A DNA stretch of 64,000 bases, from the NCBI GenBank assembly GCA_016490735.1, contig JAEMWC010000611.1, positions 197,501-261,500 of the forward strand. Reading direction: 5' to 3'. The position numbers and the translations under genes are program-made. The stretch comes from Pachyseris speciosa (taxonomy: Eukaryota; Cnidaria; Anthozoa; Scleractinia; Pachyseridae). The notes under the pieces are model-generated. The model was not told the DNA's origin and made no database searches. It was given only the letters and a program-made list of their open reading frames with translations. Below, piece after piece: positions 1-12,904 of the stretch. Numbering within the stretch: the first letter of the stretch is position 1; every line of letters starts with the position of its first letter.

Positions 1-1876
1 CGATTGAGAAAATGACGAACAAGTGAAGAAGACTCAAAGTAGCACCAAATTTCGCACGTGAACACTGCACGAAGCGTTGAAGCCAGGTGAGAAATAAACC
101 AATTAACAATCGATATTTCAAATGAGGTTACACTTGGGCTACGGTTGAATGATTTCAATATTCAAATTAAATTTGAAAGTTTGAGACGAATTATGCAGTC
201 CGTTGGCAGTTAATCAAAACTATTCTCAAAGAATAGGCGGCACGCGCTGAGTATTTTGACTGTAAATGCAAATGCCCAATATTTGATTATTCCGTGTGAT
301 CCCTGCGGGACACCACGGTTAAAATGGTGCAAATTGCAAAGCGGACCAATAGGATTGCTTGAAATTTTTTATCGATTCTTCTATCGATTTATCTTCGATT
401 TATTGATTTGTGATTACTTCAACCAAGTGTCCCACGTTGCACATACGTGTCGCCAAGAAGCAAAACTCTGCTTTGTTAAAACTGTAAATCGAAAGAAGAG
501 GTTGTAAGAAAGACTCGACAGTGGAAATAAGTTTGTTCATAATGAAGAAATCCCTGCCACTCAGTGCAAATCATTCCAACGGCTGTAGACTTTATGTTTG
601 AGGGCTTCTGGAAATCCACCTTGAAACCTTACAGGTTCGAATGTTAATTTTTACTGTGCTTTTATATCCTTAACCGTCGTTTTAATATTTCCAAACAACT
701 TGGTCGGTTCGAGGGAATTCGTTTGCGTTTCTTTCACGTAGCGTCATCGAAGGCCTTTGCTTTTCAACCGAAAATGGAGTCTTATCTGAATAAAATGTTG
801 TTTAGGATCAAGGGATGAGCCAACTTATTCATGCTTTAGCGAGGAAATGCGGGTGTGGGCAGTAAAGCTAGTTGATAATAAACTTCACGGCCCGTTTTGC
901 TGTGCTTGCTTTTTAAAGTGACAATACAAATGTAAATATTACAGTGCAATGTTATACAATATTAGGCAGTGTAATCCATCTAAAGCAACTGAAAATCCAA
1001 GCAATATTTATACTTTATGTCAAAGGTTACAATGAATTTTCGTGCAGATCAACAGCATTTATAAGCTGGTTTTCAAGTTAAATTACATGTAAATTAGCTG
1101 CGATACGCACCAGACTCCGTGACACCACTGCATTAACAAGTAAGACTGTATCAAAATTTCTCGTAAAATCAAGAATTATTTGTGATGTAGAACACAGAAA
1201 TAAGTCAATCAAATGTCGGCTTCGGCTCAACATACCTTTTCCCAGGCTTTTGAAGGAAAAAAATAACGTGCTCTTGTAAAACATGAATGCTTTTGTGACA
1301 TGAGATCCAGATGGGGCTTCGGTTTTGTGTATTGATCAGTGAAATTGATGCGTGAATAATTGCAGACTGCGCCTCAAACTTAAGCGTTTTTCAACGATCG
1401 AACCAACAAGTTTACCAATCGAATCAGTATTTTCACTTTTCATTTATTTGCTTTGGTTCGGCGTGTACTTTCACGAATCCGTAGCCTTTGATTGGTAGCA
1501 AAAGGATTGCGTTGCGCGTTATCGTTATCCACAGGCTGCCCAAGCTCAGGCGGTGTGATGGGTGTCATGATCATCTTGCGTAATAACGGTCATGGCGAAA
1601 TTATAAGAGTTTGTATGGGAATATAGAAAGCAAAAATACGGTCAAATTCTTAATAAAAATAGCTAACCTTACTTCCACGCTGTTTCGCTTGTTGTTTGTT
1701 AACTTCTCTTACGTGTGGAAAACCCAGCAAGTGATAAATTCGCTGAAAAGGCCTCAAGACAGCAAAGTAAGCTAACAGACAACTTGGGCGAGATGGCCGA
1801 GGTGGATGGACGTGTGTTTCTGTGAAGCGTCGTTTTTGCCTCCACAGAACCAGAAAAATGTCGTTAAATTGGAAAA
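1..1876. other. Left flank without a recognisable gene
   Basis: AT-rich sequence with only short, unconvincing open frames. I saw no family signature, splice-site-supported exon or clear terminal repeat. The last part (about 1700-1876) may be 5' UTR of the LINE that follows, but no boundary is visible. Confidence 0.5.
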
Positions 1877-2775
1877 ATGACAAGAAATAGACGAAGACAA
1901 CGAAGTCAGCTAAGCAGCACTTCGAGTGAGGGAAATTCTCCTGTTGCAAAGCGATTAAATTCGACCGAAAGAGGTTCAGCGCTCAGACTCAGTCGACTCC
2001 GATGTCTGAGAATACCGGTGCCGAAGATATTTCTTGCGATAAGCGGAGTATGAGCGAAATATGGAAAATTCTGAAAGCAATTCAGATGGATGTCGCCAAA
2101 ATTCCACGAGACAAGACCACGAGATAAGAAAAGATATCGATGGACTGAAAGCTTCCCTGCAGTTCAACGATGAGCAAGTCGCAGAAGTTAAGAAAGGAAA
2201 TGAAGGTCTCGTGCTGAAGACGAATGATCTGGAAAACAGGCTAGCAAAAGCCGAAAAAACCATGTACGATTTGGAACGACAAGTTGAAAACCTTGAATTC
2301 GATCATGTTAATCTCGAACAATATACAAGAAAATTCAACGTCGAGGTTCATGGAATACCAGAATGCGAAGGTGAGAACCTGAGAGAAAATATCACAAAGG
2401 TAGGGCAAAATAGTTCTGTTGATATATCTGACAACGACATCGACATTGTGCCCAGATTGTACAGGAAACCTCCGCCAAAAATCCTATTATTGTGAAAATT
2501 CAGTTCTTACAAAAAAAAAGAGAATTCTACAAGGGCAGGTTTAACTTAAAGGACACGAACTTATCAGGAATTTTTGGCTCTGCGCTTTCTGACTCTGAAG
2601 CAAGAATTTTCATCAACGAAAATCTCACCCAGAGATGACAGGATCTCCTAGCCATGGCAAGAAATATGAAAAGAGCGCAAAAGGTAAATCGGTTTGGACA
2701 GTAGACGGTAAAACATTCGCTCGGAAAACAGAGGATTCCAGACCTGTAAGAATTAACGAGCGTTGGGACTTGGAA
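1877..2775 (+). pseudogene. LINE ORF1 (coiled-coil RNA-binding protein), frameshifted
   Basis: ORF1 proteins bind LINE RNA and act as chaperones in the retrotransposition particle. The likely start is the ATG at 1877, followed by a basic N-terminus (MTRNRRRQRS). The frame then shifts twice to reach the long open stretch at about 2103-2495. That stretch holds heptad-rich coiled coil, then LEQYTRKFNVEVHGIPE, the typical beginning of the RRM-like domain of L1-type ORF1. Further frameshifts and stops follow. A C-terminal-domain-like piece (FINENLTQR, then MARNMKRAQKVNRFGQ) ends near 2775. The end coordinate is approximate. Confidence 0.75.
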
Positions 2776-4265
2776 AATTTGGTGCCCTGATGTCATGGCT
2801 AACAAGGCATTAGTTAACTCATTTCCGTCAGGCGATTTGGTCACCTTTTTTGCAATTTCTGAAGGGTAGGAGGTCAAATCGACCTAGCTACTCCATATAA
2901 GGGGTTACCACGGAGATTTCGCTGGTCCACAACACCGAAGGCTCTGTCTTTGATGTCACGCTTGTCACGCTAGCTGTCGTTTATTTCTAAACGAACACTA
3001 CAGCTACAATTCGTTGCGTATTTGGTTTATAAGTGTGTTTTTCGAGCCATTTTCCACTCCAGAAGCCCCCTGCCTAGCATCATAAAGCTGGGTTGATGGG
3101 TAGAGGCAATCCTTTGAAAGAAAACAGAGGTGAGAAGCAATTTCACACGAATTGGGCCGCTCAACGTATTCGAGCGAGTGATAGAAATTCACGGAGTGAA
3201 GTTACGTCTTAAGCCCTTTTGTGAGTGGATTCCGGGACCTGGCATGGCAATTTTGGCGAGTTTTAACTTGTACATGATGCAATCGGTGCAATGTTTTGTC
3301 AGCAGGGCCGGGTGGCTCGACACTTGTAAAAAATATCTGAAATGGAAATTGGCGGACTGTCATGCGCCCGTTATCCTAGAAAAGCCCAGAATTCCTTTGG
3401 GTCACAAATGCGAACATGGCAGACCAGTGAGAGCAACTGAAATCAAATAGCGTTATTGGGGTGGTGATAAAGAAGTGAGCACGAAAATGTCGAACAGATT
3501 GCAAGAACTGGAGTGGAAGTTTGCCGCCATTGTAAACTTTTAACATCTATAGGAAATTTTCTTTTCAAAACTTCATGACAAAGTTGCGTGAATTTTGCTG
3601 TTGTCCGAGGGCGATTTTGGTTTTGCAAAGAGAATAAACAGTCATATTAAATGAAAATTGGGTGTTTAGGTCAGTTTCCAGGGTGATGAAGTCTACAAAA
3701 GTGACCTTTTTACCACGACAGTGGTTGATTTCAACCATAGTTCGGGATTTGGGAAAGTTGCAGGGTTTCAAAGGCATCGTTCCCACAGGAACGATATTTG
3801 GTAAGCCTGACGGGAAAGAGTTAATCGTCTCTGATCTTGAACTGTTTTCCTTCTTTAATTAATTTGAGATAAGTATACACTTTGTCTATATTGCAGCGAT
3901 GTGCGTATATACGCTTTTATTATTATTATTATTCTTTTTTTTCCGGGTCTTTGGGAGGCATAACATAACCATTTCATGTTATACGGTCGGCTCACCAAAC
4001 GAAATTTAGTTGTGTTGAGTGTTGTGTGTGTGTTTTATGTTTTTGTAAAATTTAGTTATCTATTTTGTTAGGAATTTAGCTTATCGTAATGTATTGTTGA
4101 CTTATACGTTTAGTATTTTACGATATCGAGCAGCATTTTCAAATGTCACCTATTTAAAACTTGCATCCGTTTTTCCTGATTTCCTTTCAGGTAATTTAGT
4201 AGCACTTTTTATTTTCTTTATTCTTTGGTGTCTACAGTCCCAGTTGTACGTCAAAACAGATTTAA
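2776..4265 (+). other. LINE inter-ORF segment, unassigned
   Basis: Between the two LINE ORFs lies about 1.5 kb that I cannot assign. It has a 106-codon open frame at 3130-3450 with no recognised motif, and a (TTA)n/T-rich run at about 3915-3950. L1-type spacers are usually short, so an insertion is possible, but I found no terminal repeats. Confidence 0.4.
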
Positions 4266-7200
4266 ATGGTTGATTCTTTTACATTAATCTCGCTCAACGT
4301 AAGGGGCATAAGTAATTTTAAAAAAAGAAGAACAATTTTCACTTGGTGCCGGAAGCGCGAAGTAGATATTATCTTTTTACAAGAAACTCATTCGACGGCT
4401 CAAACAGACACCCAATGGAAAAACGAACGGGGAGCAGAGCTGCATACTAGTCATAGCACCTCAAACTCCCGTGGAGTTGCAATTATGATAAAAAATGGCT
4501 TTGATTGTACTGTTTGTCAAAAGATCGTAGATCCCTTGGGACGATACATTATTCTAAAAAAATCTATATGCGCCAAATAAGGACAAAGAGACTGTAAATT
4601 TCTTAAATAATCTTATTATTTTAAGGAATGAAAATCTGGATTCCGAGGAAAATATTATAATGGGAGGTGGCTTTAACTGTCCTCTCAATCCTCTTGTTGA
4701 TAAGCGTGGAGGCATTTTAAATCAACGAAAATCAGCTACAACTTCCATTGACTGTTTACAAACCGAGCTCGGTCTAGTACATATATGGAGAATAAAAAAT
4801 CCAGAGACAATGAGTTTCACATGGAGTCAAAAATCCCCTAGAACAGTTTGCCGGTTGGATTAATGGCTGATTTCGAACAATTTAAATGATTTAGTACGAT
4901 CAACCGATATAATCCCTGCTATAAGAACAGACCACGATGCAATTTTCTTAGAAATTGGAAAGCTTCAAAACGAAATAAAAGAGCCGGGTCATTGGAAGAT
5001 GAATTGCACTTTGTTGACCGATGAAGAATACATAGATAGTATCACTGAAATGATTCCAGCATTGACTGATGAGGGACGGAAAGATCTGTCAGATGATCGT
5101 AGTGTTTGGGAATGGGTTAAATTTAATATAAGAGCTCATGCCATTTGTCACTCACAAAAGAAGAGCGAAGCAACGGAATGAGAGAGAATCAACTTTAGAA
5201 AAAGAATTAAATGAAGCAAAGCTAGCATTTGAAAGAAATCCAGATGACTTTAACACAACCCATTATTATGAAACCCGCGAGAAACTTGAATCATTTTACG
5301 ACCATAAACCAAAAGGAATAATAATACGTGCACGAGCTCGATGACAGGAGAATGGAGAAAAAAGCACGAAATATTTTTGAACTTAGAAAGAAGAAATCAT
5401 GTAAAAAAAAACATATAATGAAACTAAACATAAACGGTACAATCGAAACAGACTTAACACGCATATTAATGGAACAGGAAAGATTCTACCGTGAACTCTA
5501 TAAAAGAAGTTATAAAGATCAGAATGTCGCTCAGAACATTTCTTCATTCCTAAGTGAGTTAAACATACCAAAACTTTCCGAAGAACAAAAACGTTCTTGT
5601 GAAGGAAGGATCTCGCCGATGAATGCGTTTGTCCGCTTGATAGCTTTCATAACAACAAAAACCCCAGGGAATGGTTGTATTTCAATAGAACTTTATAAAA
5701 AGTTCTGGCATTTAATTTAGTGATAGTTTCATCAGGTGTGTAAACGAATGCTTTGACAAGGGCGAAATGTCCTGTTCACAAAAACAAGCAGTCATTAACC
5801 TCATTGAAAAAAAAGGAGAAGATCGTTCGCTAATAGAAAATTATCTTGTTAATGTGGACACAAAATAATGACCAAAGCAATTGCTTCAAGAATTAAAAAT
5901 GTATCACCTGACATTATACATTGTCATCAAACAGGATATGTTAAGGATCGCTTTATAGGTGAAACTATTCGATCGATTTATGATATAATGGAATTTACTG
6001 CAGAGGAAAACATCCCAGGTCTATTGGTATTTATTGATTTTAAAAAGGCCTTTGATAGCGTTGAATGGAGTTTTCTATACCAGTCCCTAGAGATATTTAA
6101 CTTTGCGCCAGACTTTATTCGCTGGGTGAAAACGTTCTACAAGAACATTCTTATGGAGAGAGATTGTAAATACTAGGTTTCTGGTAGTTTCTAGAATGTT
6201 AAGTCACGCAATGTTTGTACCAGAACCTTCTCCTGTCACGCTACAGAACAATTTAAAACATTCTACTGAATGATGTGATTATGATGTAATGCTACATAAA
6301 TAGTTGTGTCAGAAGCTCTAAGAAGATTCTAGAATATTATTTAATTGTATATAAGGATTACGCTAGGTAGCGGTGGTGGTGGTTGTCGGCGGAGACTGAC
6401 TGGAGAAGCTATACGAGAGAATCATAGAGAGCTATTGGGGAACTTCATTTAAGGTCAAGTGGACCGAAAGGAGAAAGGAGATTTCTTCGGAGACATCGCC
6501 ATTTATTGTGGGTTTGTGTCAGTGGTTGTTGAAGTTTAGCAGTAGGCTTAAGCTAGTTTGATAGCAGATTTTATTGTTTAGAAATCGCGCCTTTGTAACT
6601 AGGATTTAGTTACGTATCGTTAAATAAATAAGTTGGGTTCGTAAAAGAGTTTTGCAGTACATCTTTTCTGTCGGTTCAGAGATACCGTAACAACATACAA
6701 AGTTGCACTATAAACAACGGTATGGCGTCAAACTTCTTTTCGCTTGAACGTGGTGTTCGTCAAGGAGACCCGCTCTCTCCCTATCTTTTTATTGTAGCAG
6801 TGGAAACGCTAACAATTGCCATTCGACAGAAGCTAAGCATAAAAGGAATTAGTATTGGAAAAGAAGAAACAAAACTTTTATAATACGCAGATGACACTAC
6901 GGCTGTACTTTCCGACACTAACTCTGCAAAAATACTGTTTGACCTGCTAAACAGTTTTGAATACATCTCTGGTCTTCAAATTAATTATACAGAAACTGAA
7001 GGCATGTGGATTGGATCATCTAAGAACAGCAATGACAAGCCATTTGGCATCAAATGGCCTGACGAGCCTGTTAAAGCATTGGGAGTTTACTTATGATCAA
7101 CACCTCCTTAAGGAAAAAAATGTTATCGAAAAGACTGGATAGTATTAAAAAACTTATAAATATTTGGTCGTCAAGAAATTTATCTATATATGGTAAAATT

Positions 7201-8484
7201 ACAATAATCAAATCTTTTCTTATTCCAAAATTTGTTTACATATGCTCTCTGTCACCCACACCTAGTGAAGTGGTTAAACAATTCAATCAAATGATATTTA
7301 AATTCTTATGGAACGACACAGATAAGATAACTCGTGTGTCAACAATAAATGAATATTCGGAGGGTGGTCTAAAAATGATAGACTTAGAGTGCATGGTGAA
7401 ATCTTTAAGATTAGCATGGTTAAAAAGAATTTTCAGTAATAATGATGGACTATGGAAGAGATATTTGCGACACAAATTACAACCTTTCGGTAGCTTCTTC
7501 TTCATGAATTGTAATTACGATATTAAAGACTATATAATTTCTTCTCAATTTTACCACGAACTTTTGTTATGGTGGTTAGAATTTCGCGAAACTCTCGCTT
7601 CAGAAAAAGATTGCGAAAATATTATTTGGAATAATAGAGAAATACGAATAGATAAAAGACCAATTTTTTACAAAAATTACTTTGATTCTGGAGTTATAAT
7701 CTTTTATTGGACCTTGACAACAGACAATCTTATAGCAAGTTCTCAAAGATAATAAGGAAAACTAACTTTCTACAGTGGGCTGGTCTTCGTCATTCTATAC
7801 CACTTCATTTAAAAGGTATCAGTAAGTGACCGTTTATAACATCCCTTTCATTTGTGGCCGAAAACAACGTCTTTGAAGTGATGGAAAAGAACTCAAAAAG
7901 ATTATTATTCATTTCTTGTTGGAAAGAAAGCGCAGACGCCCAATATAGTCTACAAATTGCAAAGGAATTTCAACTTCTCCTCAGATCAATTAAAGCACTT
8001 TTTTATTTTACCTCACCGTGTCGCCCTCGAATCATATGTCAAGGCCTTCCAGTACAAAGTTCTTACCTCTATATTTTACACTAACACAAAATTACACAAA
8101 ATTGGTTTTAGGCCAAACGATTTGTGCAGTTTCTGCGAGGCTCAATCAGAAACTTTAAGCCACATTTTTTATCAGTGTTCACATTCCAGGCAGTTCTGGA
8201 CTGATTTTGAGTCTTATTGGTATTTTTCATCAAATCAGCAGGTACACCTTTCGATGGAAAATGTTTTATATGGAATAATAACGCAACAATGCCCTTTACT
8301 TAATTTACTTAATTACTTCATTATAATTGGAAAAGTGTTTTTGTGGGACTGCAGAAGAAACCAAATTTATCCGCAAATTACAGGCTTTAAGAGCAAAATT
8401 GTTCTCAAATACGAAACAGAAAGAAAAATTAATAACGCGATGGACTATTTTAAAAAGAAATGGGTGTTCACACCAACTCGATAA
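4266..8484 (+). pseudogene. LINE ORF2: endonuclease, reverse transcriptase and zinc finger, broken
   Basis: ORF2 nicks target DNA and primes reverse transcription from it. The N-terminus (from 4266) has the AP-endonuclease start LISLNVRGI and the metal-binding FLQETH. The later GGDFN box has decayed to GGGFN (4660). The reverse transcriptase core is split by an insertion at about 6149. Before it lies FIDFKKAFDSVEW (about 6030); after it come RGVRQGDPLSPYLF and YADDTT. A TAA stop at 6881-6883 directly precedes YADD. Further downstream are IWSSRNLSIYGKITIIKSF and a C-terminal CSFCEAQSETLSH zinc-finger region typical of the zf-RVT domain, ending at the stop near 8484. Several frameshifts and stops lie between these blocks. 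Confidence 0.85.
6149..6691. mobile_element. Probable solo LTR inserted in the LINE reverse transcriptase
   Basis: About 543 bp interrupts the RT codons. The frame before (YKNI) and after (QSCTINNGM) joins cleanly across it. AACAT is present on both sides (6144-6148 and 6692-6696), a 5 bp target duplication as made by LTR-element integrases. The insert has a TATA-like TATATAAGG near 6351, an AATAAA near 6622 and no coding capacity. Its right end reads ACCGTAAC. Canonical TG...CA ends are not exact: a TGTAAA start is possible at 6165. LTR identity is therefore an inference. Confidence 0.6.
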
Positions 8485-8757
8485 GTCTATTCGTCTGTTG
8501 TTCAATCGTCGCTGCTATTGTTTTTTTTTTTTTCCGTGTTTATTTCTATAGCGAATTTGTGAAAAAGTAGGCTATTTGTAATGTAAACCTTTTTCCTCCT
8601 TAACGTAAAATTCTTCTTTCTTTCAATATGTAATTTTCTTACTAAGAGTCCAACTTGTATTTTATTGTTGTATTTCATTGTTGTATAACATTGTTAAATT
8701 TAAACTGAAATAAATGTTTAGGAAAAAAATAAAAAAAATAAAAAAAAATAAAAAACA
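8485..8757 (+). other. LINE 3' UTR and A-rich tail
   Basis: AT-rich non-coding sequence after the ORF2 stop, ending in repeated AAAAAAT-type units at about 8720-8757, as expected for a LINE tail made by target-primed reverse transcription. The sequence changes character directly after it, at ATGGCGGCGG. Confidence 0.65.
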
Positions 8758-8795
8758 ATCCAAACAAATATGGCGGCGGCCGGGCGATCAGCGAC

Positions 8796-8920
8796 TAAAG
8801 GAAGACAATTTCGTCGAAATTTCCGACCGAAATTTCTGCATGTAAACCAAACGAAAAGTTTGGTTCGCCTCTCGGATCTTTCCTAGTGCTAGGATCTTCC
8901 TGCCTCCATGTAAACGACCC
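8796..8920. repeat. One end of a truncated TIR element or MITE
   Basis: The right edge reads CCATGTAAACGACCC followed by TAA. This resembles the ends of the TAA-flanked element at 11656-12003, which also has a GGG...CCC-type terminus and a TTTACA-like block. No matching left end is visible, so the copy is truncated or belongs to another family. Confidence 0.4.
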
Positions 8921-11652
8921 TAAGTTATGAAAATGTTTGGGCTTCTGCTTGGCCGGCCAGGAGGGCGACAGCCCAAGCAATACAGAGTTATACAAAATCA
9001 CAAACTGTACACCAAATATCAAAGACAATAGTTGTTTTTTTTTCTTTCCAAGTTTAAAACACGAGGCGCAGCCTAGTGTTTTAGGACTTGATAAAACACG
9101 AATAATTGCGAATTTATTGAACGGCTTAAAAAGCTATCTATCCATTCTTACACTAAAATTTAGATTTTGGGTTATTTTGGCTTAGAAAATCTGATGTAAA
9201 ATTTAGCCGTGTCCTTATCAGATTATACAGACACTCATTAAAAATTAATTTCTTTGTATTCCCCTCATGAATTATAAATGAGTTTTTTAAAATTGAGTTG
9301 GATTTCTCTTTGAAGACACAGCAGGTGCATTGTTTGATGAGCTTAATGCTAGCAAGCAGTTTTACAAGTTGTAACTGATCAAAAGAAATATCTTGGCCTT
9401 AATTCATATCATCTAAATATTTTTTTATTGACTTCCATTCGTCTTTCTTTCATATTTTTTTTTGTGGCATACCGTTATTCAAGGATATGCAATTTTCTGA
9501 TTTCTGATTGTCTGACATGGGTAGCTGTGGGTAATTGAAATTGCATTCTTTCCTAAACGATGATCTGAGTCAACATACAACTGGTGTGAGTCTGATTTAA
9601 AGCAATCACTTCCTCTACAAAACTCAAGTGGTCAAAAACCGTACCTAAGCACATGTAGCCTACAGCCGAACAGTGTTGTTACCATTGCTCTATATCTCCT
9701 GACAGTAAAGGAGGGTTCATAATTAAGTAGGTTGATGTTTTCTAAATTTTCCCTTGCATTTTTTCTAAACCTTCCTCTCACCATACCTCATTATATACCC
9801 TGTGGCCACCTTTTCTGACCACCAACCTGTTTAACTTTCATAACTCTCTAAAATGGCTGATACAAGTACTTTTTGAGCTGAGCATCTGAAATTTCATATG
9901 ACATTTGCTTTCCAATTAAATAGTTTCAAAAACCTTTTATATATGAAAAAAGGATACAAGTAATATTGATTGGAAGGGTTAAACTATTTTTAATAAATGA
10001 GTGTTTGGTTTGCCAATGAATTATTTTAAAATTCCATGCAAATGTGGCCTCTTTTACTATCTAGCTGCTATGCCATTCAAACATTTTTCAAACATGTTCA
10101 CATCCAAATGCTAGAAGTATTACAACTGGGAAGAGTTGCTTCTTACTAGAGGGTTGAGATCGCTTTGTATTTTAACTTGACACCTACTTGAAAGAACATT
10201 ACCTTCTGTGGAAGAAAAAGTAAAAAAAAGAAAAGAAAAGATAGCCCTAATAACCAGTGATTTACAAGATGTAGGGTACAGGCATTACTGACAGTGACAG
10301 TGACAGACCAGTTCCTTTCACAAACTAACAAGGCTATTTCCAACGATGATTCAAACGTGATAAAGAAGACACTGTCATTGTGGGAGAAGCATGGTGTTGT
10401 GAAAGTGAAGTAATGCTGAGTGAGTGTGAGAGCATTGGTGAGAGTGATGAAACTGACGACAGTGAACTTGCACTATCACTATCACGTGACCACCCAAAAT
10501 CTGGGTGGTAAAAAAATTTGATGGTAACGAGGAGTGGCAAAGTCAAGAAACTCACTCTCCCTGCGGTATTGCTGTTTTTACTAGTCACATCATGGTCCAA
10601 CCAGGGTCTCTTTCTCTATGACAAGGGAGGAAAAGAGAGAGAGAGCCTGGCTGGGGCAATTAGCTGATGACGTCAGTGTCAGTGGCCTGTAGTCGGTTAG
10701 AAAAGTTTCAAGTGACCAAAGGTAAAAATCCAACGCCACTTCCGGTTTTCGCCGCCTCGAACTTCCTAAGATTCTTTTTTACACGAAAATGTACAAGGCT
10801 TTCGTAGGAAACCGCTCTAATTGAAAATCACTGGAAACAAAACTATAGCAGTCTGCAAATGTCAGACACCGCACAGCAACTTCTATTTCCGGTACCGCAC
10901 CGAGAATAATTAATGCATTTTTCCGTTCCGTTTTATATTAATTTTTAATTAACATAAAATATAAATAAGATAACTCGGATAAGAGATAGTATACACTACA
11001 GTGTATATACAATTCTGAGCTATTGGCATGGACTGGACGTAAACAAGCAAGATTCTACAGCACAGCGCCTCTATTCACATGTAGTCTACATATTTTTCGG
11101 AGATGCCCTCCAAGGGGTAGAAACGACAACGATATGGCTCAGAAAACAGGCAACAATCTTCTCCCAAAACACCGACAACCGAAAAAAAAAAATAAAAAAA
11201 TTGGCAGAAAAATCGCCACAGTTTGCGGCAGGGACAATCCACTTCCCATTCCTCTTTGTTTTCTTTTCGACAGCGACATTTGCCCATAACGAAACAAGCG
11301 ATAGAAAGATGGGTCGCACGATAAGCAGACTTTATATAAAATGCCAGCTAAAAATTAAGAATAATTTTGGAGCTTCGCTTTTAGGCTTGACTAAATATAT
11401 ATATTAGAAAGAAGTATTGAAACAAAAACGAACCTGAGAAGGAAATTTTCAATTCATATTGACCAGATTCAATCAAAAAGTGACAAAGTACAAAGAAAAA
11501 AGGGCAAATGAGGATTTGTAAATTTGAAACGAGTGATGAATAACTAAGTAGGTCAACTTTGTCTCGGTCACGCAATTCTCATATATACGCTCGGTAAAGT
11601 TGTCTCGGGGAGGAGGGTTGTCTCGAGTACCCGAGAACATATACACGAACCC
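8921..11652. other. No gene recognised
   Basis: AT-rich sequence with short open frames only. Local features are a small palindrome around 10990-11011 (GTATACACTACAGTGTATAT) and a GAGA-rich patch near 10630. I see no transposon ends and no exon of the GBP gene here. Confidence 0.5.
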
Positions 11653-11655
11653 TAA

Positions 11656-12003
11656 GGGTCTCTTTACACGACCCGGGTTGCTTTTTACCCCGGGTTGAAT
11701 CACCGCGGTTGGTAACCTTTTGCAGTCAAATGTTTTTAAGCCGGTTTACATGAAAACAGTAGTCAAGCCGGGTCAATCCCCCTTGTCGGGTAACCCTTCT
11801 CGAGACTCTTCAATTTCTTCATGCAAACACTGGCCCATCTGACCCGGGTTCGTCCGCCATTTTCCTCACTGACAAGTAGTTACCAGCCCTTTCAACCAAG
11901 CGAAAAAGGAACTGACCTCACCCAGCCCGGGCTCGTGTAAACGTAAAATTCGACGCTGAATTGACCCGGGTCGGTATCCAGCCCGGGTCGTGTAAAGCGG
12001 CCC
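11656..12003. mobile_element. PIF/Harbinger-type MITE
   Basis: A 348 bp non-coding element. The ends are inverted: GGGTCTCTTTACACGACCCG at the left, and the reverse complement of CCCGGGTCGTGTAAAGCGG plus CCC at the right. TAA flanks both sides (11653-11655 and 12004-12006), the TWA target duplication typical of PIF/Harbinger. Internal CCCGGG-rich subrepeats are also inverted. No transposase is encoded. Confidence 0.7.
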
Positions 12004-12133
12004 TAAGTCCAACACATAAACTTCATGTAGCAATGTTAACAAGCTGAGTTTTGTACTTTTGATGTCAAATAAATTGCAATAAGGAAAACTGTATCAAAAA
12101 AGTATGTTTATGACTTTGTAGTGATAGTGATAA

Positions 12134-12682
12134 GGCCATCCCCTCTTTTTTTTCGTTTAGCGGCGAATGCGTTTCCTGATATTGGGTCGGTCGGTCGGAT
12201 TGAAAAAAACAAAAAATAACAAGAAGTCTCGGAATAAGAGGCCTGGAAACAACAAGACATGAACGATTAACAATATGGCGGAAAAGTTGGTTGAAGTTGT
12301 TGTAAAATTAAGACAACGTGGGAAAAAGGAGCAACCCTCGAAACTCCTATGCGACATACCAGCATCCCTCACTTTTCAGCAACTGCTTGAAAAGGAAGTT
12401 CTGGATATATCAAACATTACGGCTTCGTGCCGGGTTGGTTGAGCAATTACCTACAGACTTCGTACATGTGAGACTGAATGACTCGATTGGTAAACTTCGT
12501 GTAACTGGATCCAACTTCATCGAATATTGTATCAAAGAGCAGCAACAACATGAAGAACACCCACCGGTAAAACGAAGTGCGTTTCAGGTGACGATGGCCG
12601 GTACGTTTTTTTTTTTTTTTGAAAATGCTAAAAATCTGGGTCGGTCGGACGACGCTAAACGGAGGAAAAAAAGAGAATGGCC
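12134..12682. mobile_element. Harbinger-type non-autonomous element carrying a gene-like ORF
   Basis: The inverted ends start with GGCCATCCCC (left) and GGCCATTCTC (right, reverse complement), then T-rich tracts, a CGTTTAGCG block and GGTCGGTCGG repeats. The element is flanked by TAA on both sides (12131-12133 and 12683-12685). An element with the same kind of ends and a TTA duplication lies at 51540-52072. The interior carries a protein-like frame (see 12274-12600). Confidence 0.7.
12274..12600 (+). pseudogene. Gene-like ORF inside the Harbinger-type element
   Basis: An ATG at 12274 opens a frame beginning MAEKLVEVVVKLRQRGKK. After a frameshift near 12430 it continues as LVEQLPTDFVHVRLNDSIGK and ends near SAFQ, where a CAG|GTGACG donor-like site occurs. 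I do not recognise the family and assign no function. The coherent composition on both sides of one frameshift suggests a real former gene or captured exon rather than chance. A host exon on the plus strand is the alternative. Confidence 0.4.
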
Positions 12683-12904
12683 TAATGGCACTAAAAAATG
12701 TCGTTAGCGTGCAAACTTCAAGTTGCGTAAACGTTAACAATCAAATAGCATACCCAATTTTTGCCAAACGTCTGGAAGAACAAACCGAAGAGTTTGGGTG
12801 TCTGTCTTTTATTATCCAAAAGTAATGTTCATTGCTCAAAGCGAACGTACATTTGATGTGTTTAATGTGTTAACATTTTCTTTAATTCACCATGTTTTGA
12901 TTAC

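Larger units (their letters stand above)
1877..8757 (+). mobile_element. Degenerate L1/Tx1-like non-LTR retrotransposon (LINE)
   Basis: The element has an ORF1 with a coiled coil and RNA-binding region, an ORF2 with AP endonuclease, reverse transcriptase and C-terminal zinc-finger signatures, and an A-rich 3' tail of repeated TAAAAA-type units at about 8720-8757. Both ORFs carry frameshifts and stops, so it is inactive. The spacer between ORF1 and ORF2 (about 1.5 kb) is unusually long and may hold an unrecognised insertion. A probable solo LTR interrupts the reverse transcriptase. L1/Tx1 placement rests on the ORF1 type and the RT and C-terminal motifs; a phylogeny was not possible. Confidence 0.85.

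Noticed and set aside
1078..1284. 3' exon of the GBP gene on the minus strand in the left flank
   Set aside because: I looked for a phase-1 acceptor followed by a helical GBP tail below 12.9 kb and found none that was convincing.
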